Translations under genes and position numbers: made by a program | The notes under the pieces: generated by a model | The model's database searches: none | Told to the model about the DNA's origin: nothing | Seen by the model: only the letters and a program-made list of their open reading frames with translations | Source of the DNA: Rhodococcus sp. P1Y | GTDB taxonomy: Bacteria; Actinomycetota; Actinomycetes; Mycobacteriales; Mycobacteriaceae | DNA length: 64,000 nt | Direction: 5' to 3' | NCBI RefSeq assembly: GCF_003641205.1 | Contig: NZ_CP032762.1 | Location: 2,294,001 to 2,358,000, forward strand | Part shown: one piece after another, positions 1-8,706 of the stretch | Layout: each line of letters opens with the position of its first letter | Position numbering within the stretch: position 1 is the stretch's first letter

Positions 1-831
1 ATCGACGCCGCCCATTCCCGGCACCTGTTACCCCAGCCGGGCCGTGCGGAGGTCGTCCGGGCTGCGCTGGACGTGGCGCGTACGGCGCGCCTGCACGAGC
101 TGGCAGCCGTGATCGGCGGCGTCATCGCGCGCCTCCCCGAATCCGGTTGGCCGTCCGAACTGTTCGCGCGGCGAGACGCCCTCGTCCTGGTCTTTGCCTC
201 GACCGGTCTGCCGTACACCCAGATCGCGGCCCTGCGGCCCTGCGACGTCACCGCCGATCCGAGGATCGATGCCCTTCGTATCGACACAGGCCGCGGCGTT
301 CGCACCGTCACTCCTCTCGCACTGATGGAGACGGGTATCTCGCCGCGGACGGTGTTCCAGCGCTGGTTGGAGGTGCTGGGCCATCACACGCGGTACCCGA
401 ACACTCGAATGCTCGCCGACGCTCTCGATGCCGTGGGCGGTACCGGGCTCAGCGGATTCGACCGGTACGTCGATCCGGCCGGTCGACAGCCGCTGTCGAC
501 CGCAATCGACCGGTGGGGTCACACCCCGCTGACTGCGACTGCACTTACCGCCCATGCGGTCGCCGACATCGTTCGAGCGCACCTGGACGGACGAGCACCT
601 GTGCACCGACACCATTCGGTGCAGGCACGGCAGCCGAGCACAGATCTCGTACCCAAGCCCGCCTCGGCTTCGCTACTCGACCCCGGCTACTACGAACACG
701 GGACTCGGGCACGCCGAGACGCACACCAGCTACTCGGTGGCGTCGATTCGACGCTCGACGACGTCGAAGAGCGTGCGGATTCACTGTTGAAGCGGCTTCT
801 CGAATTCGTCGAGGCAGAAGTGCCGCCGTGA
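1..831 (+). CDS. Degenerate tyrosine-recombinase-like protein, 5' end outside window
   Basis: The reading frame is open from base 1, so the gene probably begins upstream; the first internal start is a GTG at 73. The stretch FARRDALVLVFASTGLPYTQ followed by IAALRPCDV resembles the start of the catalytic domain of XerC-like tyrosine recombinases. However, the segment that normally carries the first catalytic Arg (RxSEL) reads PYTQI here, and no clear HxxR box or C-terminal Tyr was found. The last 80 residues are charged and helical. It may be an inactive integrase relative or an unrelated protein; the family call is tentative. It is followed by a 185-base gap leading to an ECF promoter. Confidence 0.4.
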   Translation: MDAAHSRHLLPQPGRAEVVRAALDVARTARLHELAAVIGGVIARLPESGWPSELFARRDALVLVFASTGLPYTQIAALRPCDVTADPRIDALRIDTGRGVRTVTPLALMETGISPRTVFQRWLEVLGHHTRYPNTRMLADALDAVGGTGLSGFDRYVDPAGRQPLSTAIDRWGHTPLTATALTAHAVADIVRAHLDGRAPVHRHHSVQARQPSTDLVPKPASASLLDPGYYEHGTRARRDAHQLLGGVDSTLDDVEERADSLLKRLLEFVEAEVPP

Positions 832-1015
832 GGTCGGCCGTTCGTGCCGCGAAGATGGTCCCTGCACCCGTTCAGGCCGCTTCTGTGGCGTGGAGACGCT
901 CGACGAGACCGGGGTGAACCGATCGATCAGATCTCCGCTTGCGTGAACTCGACTGTGTCGCCCTCCGGTGCACCGACATTCCGGGAGCAATCGCCGGAGG
1001 GAACTTCGGTTCGGG

Positions 1016-1043
1016 TGAACCCCTCAGGCTCGGTGTGCGTACA
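1016..1043 (+). promoter_or_regulatory. Predicted ECF sigma-factor promoter
   Basis: TGAACC at 1016-1021 is separated by 16 bases from CGTACA at 1038-1043. This spacing and sequence fit the -35/-10 pattern of SigL/SigK-type ECF promoters (TGAACC-N16/17-CGT). It lies directly before an operon that itself encodes an ECF sigma factor, so autoregulation is inferred. The transcript would start near 1050. GGTGT and ACACC arms at 1032-1036 and 1041-1045 form a small dyad over the -10 element. Confidence 0.6.
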
Positions 1044-1090
1044 CCACAGTGAAGCCCACCGCTGGCGTGGGCACGAGGACAGGACACGTG

Positions 1091-2077
1091 ATGAGCACTT
1101 CAAGGTTCCGTATGGCAACGTCGCTGCTCGCGTCGGCGGCGGTGATCGCCCTCGCCGGGTGCGGTTCCACCGAACCCACCGGTTCGGTGGCGGTGTCGAG
1201 CACTCCGGTGTCCACGTCGGCGGACGCGAAGGCTGCGACACCCGATGTGGCACCGTCCGAACCCGGACTGGTGGTGTACGCCAGTAACTACTCTGTGAGT
1301 GACACGGTCTCTCGGGTACAGCGCGCGCTGGAGACGGCGGGAGCTGTGGCAGCCACTGTGGATTTCGAGAAGTTGGCACAGGGAGCAGGTGAGACGATCC
1401 GCCCGACCACCGTGGTGATCGGGGGGAATCCGAAAGCGGCGTCGCCGTTGATCGCCGCGGACCAACGGGCCGCGATCGACCTTCCACAGAAGTACCTGGT
1501 CTGGCAGGCCGCCAACGGAACGGTGTTTCTGGCATACAACTCCGCCGAGTACATCGCGACGCTCGCAGGCATCCCGGTCTCGTCCGACGCCCTCGACGGA
1601 CTCCGGGCCGGCTCGGCATCGACCGCGTCCGATGCGACGGGATCCTCGGCGGCCGCCGCAGAGGGCACCGATGTGTCCGCAGCGCCGGGATACCTGGTCG
1701 AGAAGACCAGTGATGCATCGGTTGCAGCGTCCATTGCCCGATACGAGGCAGCGTTCGCGGCCAAGAATCAGCCCACAGTCGCAACCGTCGATCTCGCGTC
1801 CGCCGCTGCCGAGACACCTCTGAGGCCCACCATGGTCACCTACGTCGGTAATCCTGCGGTCTCGACTGCGCTGGTCGGAGCGCAGCAGACCATGGGGATC
1901 GACCTCCCCGCCCGATACGTGGCGTGGCAGGATGCCGAAGGGATCGTTCACGTGGCTCACCCCGATATCCGTGTACTCGCCGCTCGGCATTCGATCTCGC
2001 CGACCAATCCTGTTCTCGACATGGTCGCCGCCGCCACGACCGGTTTCACCGATGCCGCTTCCGGCTCGGGCAGTTAG
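1091..2077 (+). CDS. Lipoprotein with two tandem DUF302 domains
   Basis: The 328-residue product starts with a lipoprotein signal peptide: positive N-terminus, hydrophobic stretch and lipobox LAGC with Cys24. I chose the ATG at 1091, preceded by a GAGGACAGGA-type ribosome site, because it places this signal correctly; an in-frame GTG at 1049 would add 14 residues. The mature protein has two similar halves, about residues 65-170 and 215-315. Each contains a TVxxxNPKAxxPL-like turn (GGNPKAASPL, GNPAVSTAL), an IDLPxxYxxWQ segment and a C-terminal YN/HPxxxxxLA segment, the layout of DUF302. The DUF302 function is unknown. The stop abuts the GTG of the sigma gene, so the lipoprotein probably belongs to the same envelope-stress regulon. 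Confidence 0.8.
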   Translation: MSTSRFRMATSLLASAAVIALAGCGSTEPTGSVAVSSTPVSTSADAKAATPDVAPSEPGLVVYASNYSVSDTVSRVQRALETAGAVAATVDFEKLAQGAGETIRPTTVVIGGNPKAASPLIAADQRAAIDLPQKYLVWQAANGTVFLAYNSAEYIATLAGIPVSSDALDGLRAGSASTASDATGSSAAAAEGTDVSAAPGYLVEKTSDASVAASIARYEAAFAAKNQPTVATVDLASAAAETPLRPTMVTYVGNPAVSTALVGAQQTMGIDLPARYVAWQDAEGIVHVAHPDIRVLAARHSISPTNPVLDMVAAATTGFTDAASGSGS

Positions 2078-2629
2078 GTGGACGGTGTCGAATCCGGCTC
2101 ACAGCACAACCACCAGCTCGTCGATGCGTCCGAAGTCGCCATGTCGGCGCTCTTCCGCGAGCACCAGCACGCAGTGACTCGATTCGTCAGCCGCTACACC
2201 CAGACCCGCGAGCAGTGTGAGGACATCGTCCAGGAGACGATGTTGCGCGCGTGGCGCGGGATCGACCGCATCGATGTGACGGCAGCATCGACGCGGTCCT
2301 ATCTCATGACCATCGCGCGAAACGTACTCACCGATCAGTGGCGGGCGAGCACGAGCAGGCCGACTCTCGTCCACGATCAGATCGCACTCGCCGCCGAGTG
2401 CATCGACGACGAATTGGGCGGGGTCCTCGACGGGTGGCTCATAGACGAGTCGCTGCGTCGGTTGTCCGAGGAGCATCGAGCAGTCATCGTGCTCATCTAC
2501 TACGAGGGTCGAACCGTCTCCGAAGTGGCCGCGCACCTCGATATCGCGGTCGGCACGGTCAAGTCCCGCTCCTATTACGCTGTGCGTGCCCTACGCCGGA
2601 TCTTCGACGAGTTGGGATTGATTCCATGA
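2078..2629 (+). CDS. ECF-family RNA polymerase sigma factor
   Basis: This 183-residue protein has only sigma regions 2 and 4. Region 2 spans about residues 24-90, with EDIVQETMLRAWR for core and -10 recognition. Region 4 spans about 127-177, with TVSEVAAHLDIAVGTVKSRS as the helix-turn-helix. The GTG start directly follows the stop of the lipoprotein gene, and the stop overlaps the ATG of the anti-sigma gene (ATGA), so the three are almost certainly one transcript. The pairing with a ZAS-type anti-sigma factor and the TGAACC-type promoter upstream suggests a SigL-like ECF factor, but the exact group is an inference. Confidence 0.9.
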   Translation: MDGVESGSQHNHQLVDASEVAMSALFREHQHAVTRFVSRYTQTREQCEDIVQETMLRAWRGIDRIDVTAASTRSYLMTIARNVLTDQWRASTSRPTLVHDQIALAAECIDDELGGVLDGWLIDESLRRLSEEHRAVIVLIYYEGRTVSEVAAHLDIAVGTVKSRSYYAVRALRRIFDELGLIP

Positions 2630-3303
2630 GCTCAGCGCACGACGAGATCCGACCACTGCTCGGGGCGTACGTACTCGACGGACTCGAGCGCGACGACCGA
2701 GCAGCGGTACGACGACACCTCGACGACTGCCTTGCCTGCCGAACCGAAATCGACGTCCTGGCACCCGTCGCAGGAGTGCTTCGACGTCGCAGGCAGCCAG
2801 CAGATCTCTCACCGGTGCACTCGACGGCCGGTGCAGACCAGCGACTCGACCACCTGCTGAGCGCGATGAGGCATCAACGGACCTCCGAGAAGAGGCGGCG
2901 GCGAGTGTGGACTGCGGTGTCGGCGACCCTCGTTCTGGGAGTCGCTGCGGCGATCGTCCCGCTCAGTACCCTCGCCCGCTCCGACGATTCGACAACGGTG
3001 AACGATGCGGGTGCCCGCCCGCTCGTTCTGTCGAGCACCGTCGGGGCCACAGGTGACCTCGAGCTCACCACGAAAGCCTGGGGCACATCGATCGACGTCG
3101 ACGTTCAACAACTCCCCGGCGCAGGCATCCTCACTCTGCAAGTGGTCGGCAACGACGGGACTCGACAACAAGCAGCTCAATGGTCGGTCACCGCGAGCCG
3201 AGCAGCAGCGGTGACCGGCGCAACGTCCCTTTCTGTCGAGGACATCCACTCGATCGTGATCGACGATCCGGCGGGCAACACGATCGCGCGGGCCTCTCGC
3301 TGA
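2626..3303 (+). CDS. Zinc-finger anti-sigma factor, membrane anchored
   Basis: The 225-residue product has an N-terminal anti-sigma domain with the zinc-binding pattern H31-x3-C35-x2-C38 (HLDDCLAC). A single transmembrane helix follows at about 94-116, then a C-terminal extracytoplasmic domain of about 105 residues similar in layout to RskA/RslA proteins. Such proteins hold the cognate ECF sigma at the membrane and release it after redox or envelope stress, often by regulated proteolysis. The ATGA overlap with the sigma gene supports a 1:1 pair. What the outer domain senses is unknown; the DUF302 lipoprotein of the same operon is a possible partner. Confidence 0.88.
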   Translation: MSSAHDEIRPLLGAYVLDGLERDDRAAVRRHLDDCLACRTEIDVLAPVAGVLRRRRQPADLSPVHSTAGADQRLDHLLSAMRHQRTSEKRRRRVWTAVSATLVLGVAAAIVPLSTLARSDDSTTVNDAGARPLVLSSTVGATGDLELTTKAWGTSIDVDVQQLPGAGILTLQVVGNDGTRQQAAQWSVTASRAAAVTGATSLSVEDIHSIVIDDPAGNTIARASR

Positions 3304-3807
3304 GACCGAGTCGTCACGGACACGGGCAGGTTTCGATGCGGTGCCTCGGACAGCGTGTCGGTCGCGTGGCCGCCCGAACGGCTGGACCGCGGTCGAGTGA
3401 GATCGGGACGCTGACGACGTACCCCGGATCGACATCCGAGTCCGAACGCGCTGGCTCTGCGTTCGCCGCACCGCATCGGTCCGTCGCTCGTTTTCCGGAC
3501 TCATTCCAGAAAAGTCGTGCATACTTTCGGTCGGTTCGGTACCCACTGTGGCATATACCAAGGGGGGTATGTAAGTACCCTAGGGGGTATCCGACCTGAT
3601 CTGGAATCGAAGTCGATGAGAAGACGGGTGCAATAGGCACCACACGGCCTGTCGTGGTTATCTCATAGGTGTGTTCAGGCAGCGGAGTCGTCAAACGCTC
3701 AGCAGTGGTCGTCGAGGCGAGCCACCGAGAGCTGGCGTCTACGGCTCACGGTGCGTTTCCCCATGGCCAGCAGTACGTGTGGCGTGGGTCAGCAGTGAGT
3801 GCGGCGT
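3304..3807. other. 504-base gene-free region after the anti-sigma gene
   Basis: I see no convincing coding region here: frames that are open lack a ribosome site or recognisable protein. The main content is the pair of GGGGGTAT palindromes at 3555-3590. It marks the change from the sigma operon to the accessory stretch that runs to about 12.5 kb. Confidence 0.6.
3555..3590. promoter_or_regulatory. Two adjacent CsoR/RicR-like copper-type palindromes
   Basis: ATACC-N6-GGTAT occurs at 3555-3570 and TACCC-N4-GGGTA at 3576-3589, five bases apart. Both have the TACCC...GGGTA form of operators bound by CsoR-family copper sensors. No copper gene is adjacent and the next gene on + begins more than 200 bases away, so the assignment rests on motif shape alone. 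Each could also simply be a small hairpin. Confidence 0.35.
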
Positions 3808-4443
3808 ATGACAGATGATGACGTGTGGTCCGGAAAGCACGCCCGAGCGCACGATGCCCCGGTCCGCTCACTCAATGCGTCGGTGTTGCGATGGAGGATC
3901 GACACTGCACGGTCCATTCCACTGTTCGATCCCGACGACGGCGGCGACGCGGCTCGCTGTCTGGTGCTGTTGGAGTCTCCGGGGCCGAAAACGATACGTC
4001 CGGGCGGGACCAACATGTGTTCGTTCGACAATCCAGATCGAACGAACCCCGTGCTGAAATCGGTGTTCGCCGACGCGGGTATCGACCGGGTGCAGTGCGT
4101 CAAGTGGAATATTGTGCCGTGGGCAGTGCTCGATGACGCCGGTCATCCGGTATCGCCGACGGCATCCGTTCTCGGTGAGGCGGGCCCATATGTCGGCGAG
4201 CTTATGGCCTTGCTGCCGAAACTGGAGGTGGTTTTCGTTCTTGGTGCGAAGGCTCTCGATGGCTACATGCGCGTCATCACTGCATCTGCTCCCACCCGCC
4301 TCCTCCCGGTGATAGCGGCACCGCACCCCTCGGCTCGCAACGCACACGCACCGGCGGCTGCTCGCCAGCGGTTGATCAACGCAGCACTGTCGGTCGCAAC
4401 GCACCTGGAGAAGGCACCTGAACCCCGCACTGTGCTGAGGTAG
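3808..4443 (+). CDS. Uracil-DNA-glycosylase-superfamily-like protein
   Basis: This 211-residue protein shows the order of motifs seen in uracil-DNA glycosylase-fold proteins: LVLLESPGPK at about residue 50, a KWNIVPW core segment near 100, a hydrophobic VVFVLGAKA strand near 147, and a PHPSARN motif near 175 (HPS is the usual C-terminal active-site loop). A canonical GEAPG box is not obvious, so substrate and activity are uncertain; it could be a UDG-like protein without repair activity. ATG 3808 is used; GTG 3799 is also possible. It stands alone, convergent with the small membrane protein at 4475. Confidence 0.6.
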   Translation: MTDDDVWSGKHARAHDAPVRSLNASVLRWRIDTARSIPLFDPDDGGDAARCLVLLESPGPKTIRPGGTNMCSFDNPDRTNPVLKSVFADAGIDRVQCVKWNIVPWAVLDDAGHPVSPTASVLGEAGPYVGELMALLPKLEVVFVLGAKALDGYMRVITASAPTRLLPVIAAPHPSARNAHAPAAARQRLINAALSVATHLEKAPEPRTVLR

Positions 4444-4474
4444 GGCGGATCGTGCTGCTGCTGCCTCCGACCGG

Positions 4475-4822
4475 TCAGTCCTGGTGGGGCTGGCGTTCGC
4501 CGGTGTCGGTGTCGATGTCGATCACCTCGTCCGGGCTGTCGGGGTGGTACTGGATGATGTGTGGTTCGGCGGCACCCCGGCGTGCACCGTCTCGATATGA
4601 GAACCAACATCCCGCGAACAGCACCACTGTCACGATCGCTGCGACGACGGTCCAGCCCTCGAACCCGCCGGCGAGGGCCGTGAGAAAGGCCCCCGCAGCA
4701 GCTGTTCCCGCCATCAGCAACAGCCAGGTCAGATAATTTTCGGTGACTCGTGCCCAGACGCGTCCGCGGCTGCCCCGTCTCGGGGTATCGGAAGTCGGTG
4801 TGTCTGCATTCGGTGTGTTCAT
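4475..4822 (-). CDS. Small membrane protein, two predicted helices
   Basis: The 115-residue product has a polar N-terminus, a basic RRGSRGRVWARV segment, two hydrophobic helices at about 32-51 and 58-75, and an acidic tail (DSPDEVIDIDTDTGER). No family is recognised. It follows the TDT transporter gene on the same strand after about 95 bases and may be co-transcribed with it. Confidence 0.6.
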   Translation of the reverse strand: MNTPNADTPTSDTPRRGSRGRVWARVTENYLTWLLLMAGTAAAGAFLTALAGGFEGWTVVAAIVTVVLFAGCWFSYRDGARRGAAEPHIIQYHPDSPDEVIDIDTDTGERQPHQD

Positions 4823-4917
4823 CGTGATCGTGAGTCCTTTCCGGGGTCAGTGGTCGATTGGATCAACGCTGTTCGTTCGGTATCAGCGTTCCGAGTGGGT
4901 ACTACCCGGCGGTCGGT

Positions 4918-6090
4918 TCAGCTGGGTTGAAAAAGTTTTCCTTGCACGCTGCCGCGGAGAGTGTGGGCGGCGACTGTGCCCCAGGCTGCGAGCAAGGCCG
5001 CATACAGTCCGATTGCAAGGGCCTCGACCGCGGCCGACCCCAGAGCGCCGCCGAGGGCAGTGGCACCGGTGACGCAGGTGCCGATGGGGAAGGTGAACGA
5101 CCACCAGGTCAGTGAGAATGTCAGTCCCTTCTGGGCGGCATGGATGGTGAGGGCGGTTGCGAGGGTGAACATCAAGACGCCGAAGCCGCCCATCGTCAGT
5201 CCGTACAGAATGCCGAACACGTGCAGGCCGGTTGCGACGGAGGCGGTCTCGCCGGTGAACACCAAGGGTGCATCGTTGCCGAGCAGGTTCGCGGCGGTGA
5301 TCGATTGACCGATCATGCCGAGGGTGATCCACACCGTCGGTGCTGCCTGGACCGGCGGGATTCCGCCGTGGACGAGCCGTCCGTAGATGAGCGTCATGGT
5401 CAGCATTCCGATGATCAGTGACAGCCCGAACATCGCGTAGCAACCGGACAGCATGGCCAGGCGCCATTGCCCATCCGCGATATGAGGGAGCAGCAGCGCA
5501 CCGGTGGAGGCGGACACCATCGGCGGTACGACGGGCATCAACCACGCCGGGAGTGCGACGGCGGTCTGGTGATCGTGGGCGGTGATCATCAGGTAGGGCA
5601 CGAGAATGCTGGTGATCAGCCCGAGGGCTGTGCCAGCGGTCCACAGGACGGCAAAAATCACGGTTGCGGGCGCCGCTCCGATGACGTCTTTGCCCAGCAG
5701 CATCGTCCCGGCACCGACGGTCAGCAGCGCCATGGGGGGTGCGCCGTAGAACTGCACCATCACCGGATGCGCGGCGTGCTCACGCGCATACTGCCGGTGT
5801 CGGATCCAGTGCACTGCGAAGGCACCGGAGAGTGTGATCAAGGCGACCGACGCTGCGATCCACACGATCGTTGCGAACACGTGCAGTCCGGGGATGTGGG
5901 CGGGCAGGGTGGCGGCGGCGTTGGCGACGATACCGGTGCCCATGACCGAGGCGAACCAGTTGGGGGTGATGTGTTCGAAGATCTGGCTCGGGTGGTCGAG
6001 GTCGGAGAGCACCGGCCACTTGCGCGGCCGCTCGGTATCGTCGCCGCGCCGAGACGTGATGGAGGAGCGGTGCAGAGCTGTCGTGGTCAT
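4918..6090 (-). CDS. TDT-family (TehA/Mae1/SLAC1-like) transporter
   Basis: The 390-residue protein has about ten hydrophobic helices and the family's N-terminal signature HITPNWFASVMGTGIVA at about residues 40-56. This superfamily moves tellurite-related anions, C4-dicarboxylates, malate or sulfite as channels or exporters; the substrate cannot be read from the sequence. The gene lies 70 bases downstream of a LysR regulator on the same strand, a common pairing for this family, so that regulator probably controls it. Confidence 0.8.
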   Translation of the reverse strand: MTTTALHRSSITSRRGDDTERPRKWPVLSDLDHPSQIFEHITPNWFASVMGTGIVANAAATLPAHIPGLHVFATIVWIAASVALITLSGAFAVHWIRHRQYAREHAAHPVMVQFYGAPPMALLTVGAGTMLLGKDVIGAAPATVIFAVLWTAGTALGLITSILVPYLMITAHDHQTAVALPAWLMPVVPPMVSASTGALLLPHIADGQWRLAMLSGCYAMFGLSLIIGMLTMTLIYGRLVHGGIPPVQAAPTVWITLGMIGQSITAANLLGNDAPLVFTGETASVATGLHVFGILYGLTMGGFGVLMFTLATALTIHAAQKGLTFSLTWWSFTFPIGTCVTGATALGGALGSAAVEALAIGLYAALLAAWGTVAAHTLRGSVQGKLFQPS

Positions 6091-6159
6091 GACTTCCAGC
6101 GTCCTCGCACACAGTCGTCACCGGTAGACACCGATTACCTGGCCGGTCCCAACCTCAGG

Positions 6160-7065
6160 TTATGACTGCGGGGATTTGAGGGCGACGACGAGCAGGTCGC
6201 TCGACGGTCCTCGCAGTTCACGGCCCGCGGGCCACACGGCACGCAGGAACCGGCGCAGGTCGAGCCCCTCTGTGTGAACGCGGGCCAGCGTTCCGGCGGC
6301 GATCTCGGCGGATACCGCGAGGGAGCTGAGTACGGCCGGTGCGAGGCCGCCGATGACGGCAGCTTTGATGGCAGTGGTGGAGGACACCTCGAGCAGTGGC
6401 GCGGCGAGTGGGCCCGCAGTCCGGAGCGCACGTTCGAGCGCGAGACGTGTGCCGGACCCGGGTTCGCGGGTGACCAGCGGTGTCGCGGCCAGTTCGCTCG
6501 CCGTGATCGTTCGTCGAGCCCATTGATGATCGGGGGCGACGACGACGACGAGTTCGTCGCGGGCAACGTCCTTCGAGTGGAGTCCGCTGGGCAGATCGGG
6601 GCTTTCGACGAATCCGATGTCGGCGCGGCCGTCGAGCACCGATGCGGCTACGTCGACAGAGTTTCCGGAGGTGAGAGTCGGTGTGATGGAAGTGTCGTGG
6701 GAGCGCAGTGTGATGAGCCATCGCGGTATGAGGTATTCGGCGATGGTGAGGCTTGCGGCGATACGAATGTGGCTGTGGCGGTCGGTGCGCAGCATTGCGA
6801 TGCTCGTGGCGAGCTCGGCGGCTTCGGCGATGACGCGCTCGGCCCAGCCGGCGACCAGTTCGCCGGTTGCGGTGAGGGTGGCACCTCGCTGCCCGCGATG
6901 CAGGAGTGCTACCCCGATGCGGCTTTCGAGTGCTTTCAGGCGTGCGCTCGCCGCTGGCTGCGACATGTCATGCGCCTCCCCTGCGCGTCCGATGCTTCCC
7001 AGCTCGGCGACGGACAGCAATAATTCGTAGCTGATCAGGTCGGTCACATGGGTCGGCAGGGGCAC
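6160..7065 (-). CDS. LysR-family transcriptional regulator
   Basis: The 301-residue product has an N-terminal winged helix-turn-helix (LGSIGRAGEAHDMSQPAASA, about residues 21-40) and a periplasmic-binding-protein-like effector domain from about residue 95, ending near 290. It precedes the TDT transporter gene. The palindrome AACCTCAGGTT at 6151-6161 overlaps its stop codon and sits in the gap before the transporter, a plausible LysR-type site. The effector is unknown. Confidence 0.88.
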   Translation of the reverse strand: MPLPTHVTDLISYELLLSVAELGSIGRAGEAHDMSQPAASARLKALESRIGVALLHRGQRGATLTATGELVAGWAERVIAEAAELATSIAMLRTDRHSHIRIAASLTIAEYLIPRWLITLRSHDTSITPTLTSGNSVDVAASVLDGRADIGFVESPDLPSGLHSKDVARDELVVVVAPDHQWARRTITASELAATPLVTREPGSGTRLALERALRTAGPLAAPLLEVSSTTAIKAAVIGGLAPAVLSSLAVSAEIAAGTLARVHTEGLDLRRFLRAVWPAGRELRGPSSDLLVVALKSPQS

Positions 7066-7235
7066 GGTGCCAGCGTAGAGACTGCAGTCGTAGCGGGCGC
7101 GGAGCCCACAGGCGCGTTTGCCGGAAAAGTCCCCATTCGATGCTCAATGCTCGCGGGAAGTGGAACGGGGTCGCGGCACTGGATCCCGTGGTTCGTTCAC
7201 CCTCACTGACGCCACCTGCTTTTATCCAGTTCTCG

Positions 7236-8270
7236 TCACCCAGGATTGCCTTGGTTCGTGCGAGTTGTTTCGAACTTCACCGGTGCTCTCGCAGCGTGAG
7301 CTGGGACAAGGCAGGGGATGAGTCGGACGTAGGCGACCATTCCGATCAGCTCCACCAGTGTCTGCGTCACCACGACCACGGCAGCAAGAGACAGTGCTGG
7401 TGGCAGCGCGAGCGCCAGCGGCAGAACGACCAACGAATTTCGGGTGGCACCGGAGAAGATCAAGGCCCGAGCGTCCGGGACGTCCAGGCGGGTCACTCTG
7501 GCCGTCGCCCATCCGACAACCGCCATGATGACCAGGAACGCGACGAAGATCGGCACCGCGGCAAACAGCTGGGAGCCTTCGGAGCGGACTGCGTCGATCT
7601 GCGACGCCACGACGACGGCAAGAGTGGCCATCATGACCGGCACCATCGCCGCGGCCATCACATCCATGATCTGGGTGCCGATACGCCGACGACGCGCAAG
7701 TGCTTGCGTCAGGGCCGCCAACACCAGAGGAACAACGATCAACAGCACGAACGCTTCGACGAACGGTGCAATGTCGATGATCTCCACCAGCTCGGACCCG
7801 ACGAACAACCACAGGTAGAGCGGCAGGAACGCGATCTGCAACAACATCAACAGCGGCGCGCTCGCGAGGAGCCGTTCCGACGCTGCACCGGCCAACCCAC
7901 TGAAGACGATGACGTAGTCGATGCAGGGAGCCAACAACACCAACAGCACACCGACGAGTACCGCCTGATCAGCAGCAACGAACCGGGTCAGAGCGAATAC
8001 GACGATTGGAACGAGCACGAAATTCAGTACTACGACGCTGAGCAAGAATGTGCCGTCGCGCAGCGATGCGCCGATGGCGGAGAACGGAACCGCGAGGAAC
8101 GTAGCGTAGAGCAACACGATCAGTACCGGATTGATAGCAATCTCGAACGCATGCGCCGACGACGGCGCACCCAAACCGACACCGCCACCGATGAGCAGGG
8201 CCAGCAGGTAGAGCGGGATCTGGAACTTCTCCAGCCACGCCACCACCGAGGTGGTGCTCGATATGTTCAT
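7236..8270 (-). CDS. Arsenic-resistance-type permease (ACR3/BASS superfamily)
   Basis: The 344-residue membrane protein has about ten helices and the segment LLAPCIDYVIVFSGLAG, which matches the Cys-containing helix of ACR3-type arsenite exporters. It also carries GATRNSLVVLPLALALP near residue 275, typical of the bile-acid/sodium symporter fold. The ATG at 8270 overlaps the stop of the MerR gene (ATGA), so expression is translationally coupled to a metal-type regulator. No arsenate reductase or ArsR lies nearby, so arsenite is a likely but unproven substrate. Confidence 0.72.
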   Translation of the reverse strand: MNISSTTSVVAWLEKFQIPLYLLALLIGGGVGLGAPSSAHAFEIAINPVLIVLLYATFLAVPFSAIGASLRDGTFLLSVVVLNFVLVPIVVFALTRFVAADQAVLVGVLLVLLAPCIDYVIVFSGLAGAASERLLASAPLLMLLQIAFLPLYLWLFVGSELVEIIDIAPFVEAFVLLIVVPLVLAALTQALARRRRIGTQIMDVMAAAMVPVMMATLAVVVASQIDAVRSEGSQLFAAVPIFVAFLVIMAVVGWATARVTRLDVPDARALIFSGATRNSLVVLPLALALPPALSLAAVVVVTQTLVELIGMVAYVRLIPCLVPAHAARAPVKFETTRTNQGNPG

Positions 8271-8698
8271 GCGGTGCCCACCGCGGTGTTCGCTGAGATC
8301 AGCCAGGTGCAGTCCGGATTGCATGGCGTCGGCGCGTCGGGTGTGTCCCCGAGCCGGGCCAGCGCGTCGGTCAAACTCTCACGCAGAGCGGTCAATTGAG
8401 CGATCGATTCGTTGGCGTGCGCGATGTGGGACTCGATGGCGGGGCCGAGTTCGGCTTTGACTGCTGCGCAGGAGTCTTTCTCCCAGACACGAAGGAGAAG
8501 TTTGATCTCCGGCAGCGACAGGTTCAGGCTCTTGGCGGCGGTGATGAACGCCAAGCGTTGCCGAGCGCGGTCGTCGTAAACGCGGTAACCGTTCGCCGAA
8601 CGGTCCGCCGGGAGCAGGCCCTCGCTTTCGTAGAACCGTAGCGTGGTCGCCGGGACGCCGGTCGCCGATGACAGCTGTGAAATGCGCAGAGCGGACAT
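8267..8698 (-). CDS. MerR-family metal-type regulator
   Basis: The 143-residue product begins with a MerR helix-turn-helix (LRISQLSSATGVPATTLRFY), followed by YESEGLLPADRSANGYRVY and a dimerisation helix. Cysteines occur at KDSCAAVK, at the start of the dimer helix as in metal-sensing MerR proteins, and near the C-terminus (CNPDC). A thiol-bound metal or metalloid effector is therefore likely. The ATG at 8698 sits within a few bases of the start site predicted from a MerR-type promoter, so the message may be leaderless. It forms a coupled pair with the arsenic-type permease. Confidence 0.85.
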   Translation of the reverse strand: MSALRISQLSSATGVPATTLRFYESEGLLPADRSANGYRVYDDRARQRLAFITAAKSLNLSLPEIKLLLRVWEKDSCAAVKAELGPAIESHIAHANESIAQLTALRESLTDALARLGDTPDAPTPCNPDCTWLISANTAVGTA

Positions 8699-8706
8699 GC
8701 GCACGA

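Noticed and set aside
915..920. Second TGAACC upstream of the sigma operon
   Set aside because: No CGT-type -10 element at 16-17 bases.
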